Shown: in pieces, positions 58,250 through 64,000 of the stretch
Layout of the letters: every line of letters starts with the position of its first letter
Position numbering within the stretch: position 1 is the first letter of the stretch
Assembly: GCA_045579705.1 (NCBI GenBank)
Contig: JAZNMP010000036.1
Span: 8,766 to 72,765, forward strand
DNA length: 64,000 nucleotides
Direction: 5' to 3'
Source: Lachnocurva sp045579705
GTDB taxonomy: Bacteria; Bacillota; Clostridia; Lachnospirales; Lachnospiraceae
Notes under the pieces: generated by a model
The model's database searches: none
What the model saw: only the letters and a program-made list of their open reading frames with translations
What the model was told of the DNA's origin: nothing
Position numbers and translations under genes: made by a program

Positions 58250-58909
58250 ATGAGTGAAAGCATTCAGGATCGTCTAATCAAATTCTATGCACGTAATGAT
58301 CGTTCAGTAACTATTAATGCTGCACAGGGTCATTTCGCGACGAGTAACTCACATACGAACTTCTATATCGATGTGACGAGATTGAAAGTTCGTATCGGAG
58401 AGGCAAAGGGAGCTGCTAAATTCTTAAAGAGCCAGCTCGAGGGAAATATTGATACTGTAGATACTATCGTTTGTTTGGATGAGACACAGGTGCTCGGAGC
58501 ACTTCTCGGTCAGGAGATTGAGAAAGGTGGTTTCATCAATAACAACAATATTCATGATACGACATACGTAATTCGTCCAGAGGTGAATTCCGTTAACCAG
58601 TTTATGTTCAGAGAGAATAACAAGCTGGCTATCGAAGGAAAGAGCGTACTCGTTTTGGTTGATACTATGACGACTGGCGATACCGTTAAACAGGCTATGG
58701 AATGTATCAATTATTATGGCGGAAAAATATGTGGCGTAGCAGCTATTTTTTCCACACAGACGGAAGTAGATGGTATCAGAGTATTTACTATATTCGATGA
58801 CGAGGATTTGCCTGGATACAGCGCTTTTGATCCTCATGAATGTCCAATGTGTCAGAGAAAGATTCCTCTCGACGCTATGGTAAATGGTTATGGATATGCT
58901 AAATTGTAA
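58250..58909 (+). CDS. Orotate-type phosphoribosyltransferase of uncertain substrate
   Basis: 219 residues. PRPP-binding loop SVLVLVDTMTTGDTVKQAME, N-terminal ... DRSVTINAAQGHFATSNSHT and VCLDETQVLGALLGQEI. It resembles orotate PRTases, but no other pyrimidine gene is near, and the C-terminus carries a Cys-pair (HECPMCQRKIPLDAMVNGYG) I do not associate with PyrE. A salvage substrate is equally possible. The gene begins 25 bases after dut and probably shares its transcript. SD GGGGG is strong. Confidence 0.7.
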   Translation: MSESIQDRLIKFYARNDRSVTINAAQGHFATSNSHTNFYIDVTRLKVRIGEAKGAAKFLKSQLEGNIDTVDTIVCLDETQVLGALLGQEIEKGGFINNNNIHDTTYVIRPEVNSVNQFMFRENNKLAIEGKSVLVLVDTMTTGDTVKQAMECINYYGGKICGVAAIFSTQTEVDGIRVFTIFDDEDLPGYSAFDPHECPMCQRKIPLDAMVNGYGYAKL

Positions 58910-58933
58910 GAGATTTAGATAGAATGATAATAG

Positions 58934-58973
58934 CCTCTGTACAGCGTTTAGCCACTGTATAGAGGTGATTTTT
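58934..58973 (+). terminator. Terminator before the topoisomerase genes
   Basis: Eleven-bp stem CCTCTGTACAG / CTGTATAGAGG (one G-T), ten-base loop, then TGATTTTTG. Moderate T-tract. Confidence 0.65.
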
Positions 58974-58987
58974 GTAGGAGTAATATA

Positions 58988-60910
58988 ATGGCAAAACTTG
59001 AAGGTTATGATGACAGCAGTATTTCAGTTCTCGAAGGTCTAGAAGCTGTTCGAGTTCGTCCTGGAATGTATATCGGTTCAACTTCCAGAAAAGGTCTAAA
59101 TCACCTGATTTATGAGATCGTGGACAACTCAGTCGACGAACATTTGGCTGGAGAATGTGATACTATCTGGGTTACTCTTGAGAAAGACGGCTCAGCTACT
59201 ATTAAGGACAATGGTAGAGGTATTCCTGTTGAAACAAACAAATTTAAAATACCTGCTGAACGTGTCGTACTCACAACTTTGCATGCAGGTGGTAAATTTG
59301 ATAATAATGCGTACAAGACTTCTGGTGGACTTCATGGTGTAGGTTCATCTGTTGTTAATGCGCTTTCTACACATCTCGACATCGAAATATCCAGAGATGG
59401 AAATATATATCACGATTATTTTGAAAAAGGTAAGCCGGCTCTCGAGCTTGTAAAGGGACAGCTTCCTATTCTCGGAAAGACAAAGGAGAGAGGAACGAAG
59501 ATCAACTTCCTTCCTGATCCTGAAATCTTTGAGAAGACTGTTTTCAAAGAAGATGAGATAAAGAGTCGTCTTCATGAGACAGCTTATTTGAATCCAGAGC
59601 TTACTATCATTTATAAAGATGATAGAGGAGAAGAATCTGAGAATATTACATATCATGAACCAGATGGTATCAGAGGTTTCGTTCGTGATATCAATGTTAA
59701 AAGCGAAGCTGTTACGCCTGTAGTATATTATACAGGAAAGATGGACAATATTTCCGTAGAAGTGGCTTTTCAGTATGTAAATGAGTTCCATGAGAACATA
59801 CTAGGTTTCTGTAACAATATTTACAATGCTGAAGGTGGTACTCACTTAACTGGTTTTAAGACTACTTTTACAACGGTATTAAATAATTACGCTAGAGAAA
59901 TCGGAGTATTAAAGGACAAAGATCCAAACTTTACCGGTGCCGACCTTAGGAACGGTATGACAGCGGTTGTATCTATCAAACATCCTGATCCGAGATTTGA
60001 AGGACAGACAAAGACTAAGCTTGATAACCCAGATGCATCAAAGGCATCCAGCAAGGTTACGAACGATGAAATCCAGCTTTACTTCGACAGAAATCTGGAT
60101 ACTCTTAAGGCTGTTCTTTCCTGTGCGGAAAAAGCGGCAAAGATTCGTAAAACTGAAGAGAGAGCAAAGACTAACCTGCTTACAAAGCAGAAGTTCTCTT
60201 TCGATTCAAACGGTAAGCTTGCTAACTGCGAATCCAGAGACGCAAAGAAGTGCGAAATCTTTATCGTAGAGGGAGATTCTGCGGGCGGTTCTGCGAAGAC
60301 AGCGAGAAATCGTATGTATCAGGCTATCCTTCCTATTCGAGGAAAGATTCTAAACGTAGAAAAAGCTAGTATCGATAAAGTTCTTAAAAATGCCGAAATC
60401 AAAACGATGATTAACGCTTTCGGATGCGGTTTTTCCGAAGGGTATGGAAATGATTTTGATATCACAAAGCTTCGTTATGACAAGATTGTAATCATGACTG
60501 ATGCCGACGTAGATGGTTCACATATTTCTACATTGCTATTGACTCTGTTCTACAGATTCATGCCGGAACTCATCTACGAAGGACATGTATATATCGCTAT
60601 GCCACCTTTGTACAAGGTTATGCCAAAGCGTGGTGAAGAAGAATATTTGTATGATGATGCTGCACTTGAAAAATACAGACAGAATCACAAAGGTGACTTC
60701 ACTTTGCAGCGATACAAAGGTTTGGGTGAAATGGATGCAGAACAGCTTTGGGAGACTACTTTAGATCCTGAAAGACGTGTGATGAAGAGAGTTTCTATCG
60801 ATGATGGACGACTTGCTTCAGAAGTTACAGAGATGCTTATGGGAAATGATGTAGCACCTCGTAAGACATTCATTCATGATCATGCACATGATGCAGAACT
60901 TGATGTATAA
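58988..60910 (+). CDS. parE: Type IIA topoisomerase ATPase subunit (ParE/GyrB-like)
   Basis: 640 residues, the ATPase half. GHKL motifs: RVRPGMYIGSTSRKGLNHLI, EIVDNSVDEHLAGECD, IKDNGRGIPVETN, HAGGKFDNNAYKTSGGLHGV; TOPRIM motifs EGDSAGGSAKTARNR and MTDADVDGSHISTLL; C-terminal LQRYKGLGEMDAEQLWETT. The residues for DNA binding and metal ions are intact. ParE is chosen over GyrB because its partner lacks the GyrA box; the split by eye is not certain, since Lachnospiraceae have both pairs. SD AGGAG. Confidence 0.75.
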   Translation: MAKLEGYDDSSISVLEGLEAVRVRPGMYIGSTSRKGLNHLIYEIVDNSVDEHLAGECDTIWVTLEKDGSATIKDNGRGIPVETNKFKIPAERVVLTTLHAGGKFDNNAYKTSGGLHGVGSSVVNALSTHLDIEISRDGNIYHDYFEKGKPALELVKGQLPILGKTKERGTKINFLPDPEIFEKTVFKEDEIKSRLHETAYLNPELTIIYKDDRGEESENITYHEPDGIRGFVRDINVKSEAVTPVVYYTGKMDNISVEVAFQYVNEFHENILGFCNNIYNAEGGTHLTGFKTTFTTVLNNYAREIGVLKDKDPNFTGADLRNGMTAVVSIKHPDPRFEGQTKTKLDNPDASKASSKVTNDEIQLYFDRNLDTLKAVLSCAEKAAKIRKTEERAKTNLLTKQKFSFDSNGKLANCESRDAKKCEIFIVEGDSAGGSAKTARNRMYQAILPIRGKILNVEKASIDKVLKNAEIKTMINAFGCGFSEGYGNDFDITKLRYDKIVIMTDADVDGSHISTLLLTLFYRFMPELIYEGHVYIAMPPLYKVMPKRGEEEYLYDDAALEKYRQNHKGDFTLQRYKGLGEMDAEQLWETTLDPERRVMKRVSIDDGRLASEVTEMLMGNDVAPRKTFIHDHAHDAELDV

Positions 60911-60951
60911 GTTTTGATTTACTAGACCTAGATAGAAAGAGGGATTAGAGA

Positions 60952-63189
60952 ATGGCAACGCCAGAGAGAATCATCCAGACGGAATATTCCGATGAGATGC
61001 AGAAATCATATATTGATTATGCCATGAGCGTTATCGTAGCTCGTGCGCTTCCAGATATCAGAGATGGTTTGAAACCGGTTCAGCGTAGAACTCTCTACGA
61101 TATGTATGAACTTGGAATTAAATCAGACAAACCTTATAGAAAGTCAGCCCGTATCGTCGGTGATACTATGGGTAAATATCATCCACATGGTGATTCATCT
61201 ATTTATGATGCACTCGTAGTTATGTCACAGGACTTTAAGAAAGGTCTTCCGTTAGTAGACGGTCATGGTAACTTTGGTTCTATCGAAGGAGATGGAGCCG
61301 CTGCTATGCGTTACACAGAGGCCAGACTTCAGAAGGTTACTGAGGAAGCTTATCTTTCAGATTTGGACAAAGATGTTATAGACTTCGTTCCAAACTTTGA
61401 TGAGACGGAGAAGGAGCCAGAGGTATTACCTGTTCGTATTCCTAACCTGCTCGTAAACGGAGCAGAAGGTATCGCTGTAGGTATGGCTACCAGCATTCCG
61501 CCTCATAATATCGGAGAAGTAATCGATGGCGTTATCGCTTACATGAAGAATCCTGATATTAATACAAAAGAGATGCTTGAAATCATCCATGGTCCTGATT
61601 TCCCTACTGGAGGAATCGTAGCTAACCAGGATGAGCTTTTAAATATCTATTCTACAGGCGAAGGAAAGATTCGTATTCGAGGCAAGGTAGAAGTAGAAAA
61701 GGGAAAAAATGGAAAGCAGAACATCGTAGTTACTGAGATTCCATATACTATGATCGGTGCAAATATCGGTAAGTTCCTAAATGATGTTTATTCTCTCGTT
61801 GAGACAAGACAGACAAATGACATTACTGATATTTCAAATATGTCGTCTAAAGAAGGTATCCGAATCGTAATCGAGCTTAAGAAGGGCGCAGATGTCGAAA
61901 ATGTAAAGAATCTGCTCTTTAAGAAGACTCGTCTCGAAGATACTTTCGGAGTAAATATGCTTTCAGTAGTAAACGGTAAGCCTGAAACTATGGGTATCGT
62001 ACCTATTATCAGACATAACGTGGATTTCCAGTTCGAACTTACTACCAGAAAGTATAACTATCTGCTTAAGAAAGAACGTGAGAAGAAAGAAATTCAGGAA
62101 GGTCTTATCAAAGCTTGTGATGTTATCGATCTGATTATCGAAGTACTTCGTGGAAGTAAAGATAGAAAGATGGCAAAGGAATGCCTGGTAAACGGTGTAA
62201 CTGAAGGAATCAAGTTTAAGTCAGAGCAGTCAAAGAAAGATGCTGGATTACTTCTCTTTACTGAGAGACAGGCAGACGCCATTCTCGAGATGCGTCTCTA
62301 CAAGTTGATCGGACTTGAAATCGAAGCTCTTCGCGGTGATTATATGAAGACTTTGAAGAACATTCAGGATTTCACTGAAATACTTAACGACAGAGGAGTT
62401 ATGGCGAAAGTTATCATTACTGATCTCGCCCGCTTCAAAGAAGAGTTCAATCGCGAACGTAGAACAACTATTTCAAATCTCGAAGAAGTTGTAGTAGAAG
62501 ACAAACCTATCGAAGAAGAGGATGTGGTGGTTCTCTTTGATAGATTCTTCTACGGTAAAGTCATAGATATCGCTACATACGAAAGAAATCAGGAAGCAGT
62601 TCACAAGGAGTTCAAACATATCATCTTCTGTAAGAACACAGACAAGATTGCTATGTTTACTAACAAGGGAAATCTGCACACCGCAAAGATTCTCGATATG
62701 CCACAAGGCAAATTCCGTGACAAGGGTACGCCTATCGACAATGTTTCAAACTTTGACAGCAGCAAAGAACGTATCCTCTATATAGATTCTATTAACAACC
62801 TCAAAGGAAAGAAACTCTTCTTTGGTACAAAGGAGAATTTGATCAAGGTAGTTGATGGCGAACTATTTGACGTAGCGAAGAAAACCACCGCAGCAACTAA
62901 GCTTTCAGATACCGATGAAGTACTGACAGTGAACATAATTACACCAGAAGATACTGTTTGCGTATATTCTGACAAGAATTACTTCTTGCGTTTTGCTGCA
63001 GAAGACGTCCCTGAGAAAAAGAAGGCCGCTCTCGGTGTGCGTGCCATGAAGACAAAGGGAACCGAAGAAATTGTAAATTATGTTATCATGCAGCCTGGTG
63101 TATCCAGAAAAGTTAAAACTGACAAGGGAGATGTAAACTTAGAAAGACTTCACATCACATCCCGTGATCAGAGAGGAACTAAGCACTAA
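60952..63189 (+). CDS. parC: Type IIA topoisomerase cleavage subunit (ParC/GyrA-like)
   Basis: 745 residues. Breakage-reunion domain: IDYAMSVIVARALPDIRDGL, GDTMGKYHPHGDSSIYDALV, catalytic Tyr121 in AAAMRYTEARL. Positions matching E. coli GyrA S83 and D87 are S82 and D86, the quinolone-sensitive state. The C-terminal domain has degenerate beta-pinwheel repeats (VVVLFDRFFYGKVIDIATYE; KIAMFTNKGNLHTAKILDM; RILYIDSINNLKGKKLFFG) but the QRRGGKG GyrA box needed for negative supercoiling is absent, and the length is close to ParC. It follows parE by 41 bases. Confidence 0.78.
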   Translation: MATPERIIQTEYSDEMQKSYIDYAMSVIVARALPDIRDGLKPVQRRTLYDMYELGIKSDKPYRKSARIVGDTMGKYHPHGDSSIYDALVVMSQDFKKGLPLVDGHGNFGSIEGDGAAAMRYTEARLQKVTEEAYLSDLDKDVIDFVPNFDETEKEPEVLPVRIPNLLVNGAEGIAVGMATSIPPHNIGEVIDGVIAYMKNPDINTKEMLEIIHGPDFPTGGIVANQDELLNIYSTGEGKIRIRGKVEVEKGKNGKQNIVVTEIPYTMIGANIGKFLNDVYSLVETRQTNDITDISNMSSKEGIRIVIELKKGADVENVKNLLFKKTRLEDTFGVNMLSVVNGKPETMGIVPIIRHNVDFQFELTTRKYNYLLKKEREKKEIQEGLIKACDVIDLIIEVLRGSKDRKMAKECLVNGVTEGIKFKSEQSKKDAGLLLFTERQADAILEMRLYKLIGLEIEALRGDYMKTLKNIQDFTEILNDRGVMAKVIITDLARFKEEFNRERRTTISNLEEVVVEDKPIEEEDVVVLFDRFFYGKVIDIATYERNQEAVHKEFKHIIFCKNTDKIAMFTNKGNLHTAKILDMPQGKFRDKGTPIDNVSNFDSSKERILYIDSINNLKGKKLFFGTKENLIKVVDGELFDVAKKTTAATKLSDTDEVLTVNIITPEDTVCVYSDKNYFLRFAAEDVPEKKKAALGVRAMKTKGTEEIVNYVIMQPGVSRKVKTDKGDVNLERLHITSRDQRGTKH

Positions 63190-63195
63190 TTACTA

Positions 63196-63858
63196 ATGAA
63201 TAGAAATACGAGTTTTAGGACAAATAGAATATTTCAAATCTTGTATCCATTATTGGTATACTTTATTCTTTATCAATTCTCGGCAAAGATTTTCCTGGCG
63301 ATAGTACCATCTTCGCTGGGAAGATTGTTTGCTTTATTTCTGGCGGCTTGGGTTACTTATCCCGCTATATTTGCTATTTATAGAAAGGTACCCATAGTTC
63401 GAAGCGAAAATCTTTTTTCACGTAAAGATTTAAAGATGGATGTATCACTAATACTATTAATAGTGGTCGTAGGAGTTCTGGTTAACGTATTAATCAGTCA
63501 TACACCTTTAGTCGATATGTCTGAAGCGTATAAACATGCTAACAAAGAATTATATGACGGAGCGATTTGGGTGAAACTGATTACTAACTGTCTTATGATT
63601 CCTATCTTAGAAGAAACTCTGTTTCGAGGTATCATAGCAGCACAGATTGATTTGTGGTATGGAAGAGTAGCCGCTGTCATCGTTTCATCTCTGCTCTTTG
63701 GAATGTTTCATTTCAATCTCGTACAGCTTTTGTATGCTTTTTTGATCGGCGCATTACTCGCGTATGCGATTACAAAGACTCATAAACTTTGGGTTTGTAT
63801 TGCAGCACATAGTATACTGAATTTAATCGTGGTTATAGTTTCTGTGATTAAGCTTTGA
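63196..63858 (+). CDS. CPBP-family intramembrane metalloprotease
   Basis: 220 residues with about six or seven membrane helices. Abi/CAAX-type motifs in order: EETLFRG (around residues 139-145), FGMFHFN, and HSILN; the Glu-Glu, Arg and His residues expected at the active site are present. Relatives include bacteriocin-immunity and Rce1-like proteins, but substrate is not deducible. It starts six bases after parC, with no SD seen. Two hairpins follow to the window edge. Confidence 0.85.
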   Translation: MNRNTSFRTNRIFQILYPLLVYFILYQFSAKIFLAIVPSSLGRLFALFLAAWVTYPAIFAIYRKVPIVRSENLFSRKDLKMDVSLILLIVVVGVLVNVLISHTPLVDMSEAYKHANKELYDGAIWVKLITNCLMIPILEETLFRGIIAAQIDLWYGRVAAVIVSSLLFGMFHFNLVQLLYAFLIGALLAYAITKTHKLWVCIAAHSILNLIVVIVSVIKL

Positions 63859-63929
63859 TAAAGCAATTTGGTAAATAGTCAAGAAGTATTTTGAAATGAG
63901 ATTCAGATAAAAGGGTAACTTTAATAGAC

Positions 63930-63998
63930 CTACGGTTTTCTAAGAAAAACGTAGATTAAAAAATCGATATGGATTACCTACTCTTTTCCGGAGAGTAG
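63930..63998 (+). other. Two hairpins at the 3' window edge
   Basis: First: CTACGGTTTTC / GAAAAACGTAG (63930-63954, one mismatch), TAA loop, no T-run. Second: CTACTCT / AGAGTAG (63978-63998), seven-base loop, cut off two bases later, so any terminator T-run would be outside the window. Untranslated region of unknown role after the CPBP gene. Confidence 0.5.
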
Positions 63999-64000
63999 AG

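Noticed and set aside
16378..58752. Recurrent ATTTTTTCC or longer T-run followed by CC in many genes (e.g. 16378, 19684, 27249, 41031, 53403, 58745; similar T7-8 runs at 44444, 45691)
   Set aside because: In every case checked it encodes Ile-Phe-Ser or Phe-Phe-Ser in the correct frame. It is best explained by codon-pair preference in an AT-rich genome, not by a regulatory motif or programmed slippage; other Ile-Phe-Ser sites use different codons.
1..64000. Prophage, insertion sequence, CRISPR or defence island
   Set aside because: No transposase, integrase, phage structural gene, Cas gene, terminal inverted repeat pair or direct repeat array was found. Nearly every gene is a recognisable core function in conserved order.

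Overview
This window reads as a core-chromosome segment of a low-GC, Gram-positive Clostridia bacterium, most likely a motile member of the Lachnospiraceae (Butyrivibrio/Roseburia-like). The grounds are the AT-rich sequence, Bacillota-type housekeeping synteny (rpmF-plsX-acpP-rnc-smc-ftsY, ylxM-ffh-rpsP-khpA-rimM-trmD-rplS-rbgA-rnhB), a SigH-type sigma factor, lipoprotein signals, a clostridial-looking tmRNA tag and chemotaxis/flagellum-related genes. The family name is an inference from gene content, not a database result. I count 66 protein genes, two tRNAs and a tmRNA. All but three genes (bioY, a radical SAM gene, tmcAL) are on the plus strand.

Layout. 1-3130: 3' end of uppP, tRNA-Val and tRNA-Met, then a three-gene PadR / HAAS-domain membrane protein / DUF4097 module with a visible PadR-type operator. 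3133-5173 (minus): a radical SAM enzyme followed by bioY. 5307-11376: ispF, cysS, mrnC, rlmB, sigH, a cysteine desulfurase and mnmA, a translation/RNA-modification run in which the desulfurase probably feeds sulfur to MnmA. 11436-14690: gap, pgk and tpiA, each with strong translation signals. 14700-17208: two overlapping lipoprotein genes (Sel1 repeats; CapA-like). 17231-21075: purC-purF-purB. 21083-24440: secG, rnr, smpB and ssrA, a secretion plus ribosome-rescue block. 24512-31912: a methyltransferase, an unknown membrane protein with a two-component system, a lipoprotein, CheV and a 621-residue acidic single-pass membrane protein carrying a 21-bp tandem repeat. 31944-35464: ung, a FliD-like secreted protein, and a split IMP-forming pair (PurO-type cyclohydrolase plus stand-alone AICAR formyltransferase). 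35461-37944: tmcAL and ackA, fired from overlapping divergent promoters. 38007-57721: the long ribosome, lipid, SRP and GTPase block, containing two signal peptidases around rbgA and a FliK-like/FlhB-like pair. 57781-63858: dut, a phosphoribosyltransferase, a type IIA topoisomerase pair that looks like topoisomerase IV, and a CPBP protease.

The genes mostly serve growth: central glycolysis and acetate formation, purine synthesis, ribosome assembly and tRNA modification, protein targeting, phospholipid precursors and chromosome organisation. I see no prophage, transposon, CRISPR array or defence island. The least explained items are the acidic repeat protein beside CheV, the 189-residue membrane protein in front of the two-component system, the radical SAM-bioY pair, and the FliK/FlhB-like pair. 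Several genes use TTG or GTG starts with good ribosome binding sites, and one signal peptidase gene looks leaderless. No stretch over 300 bases is without a gene; the longest, around 24008-24511, is filled by ssrA.
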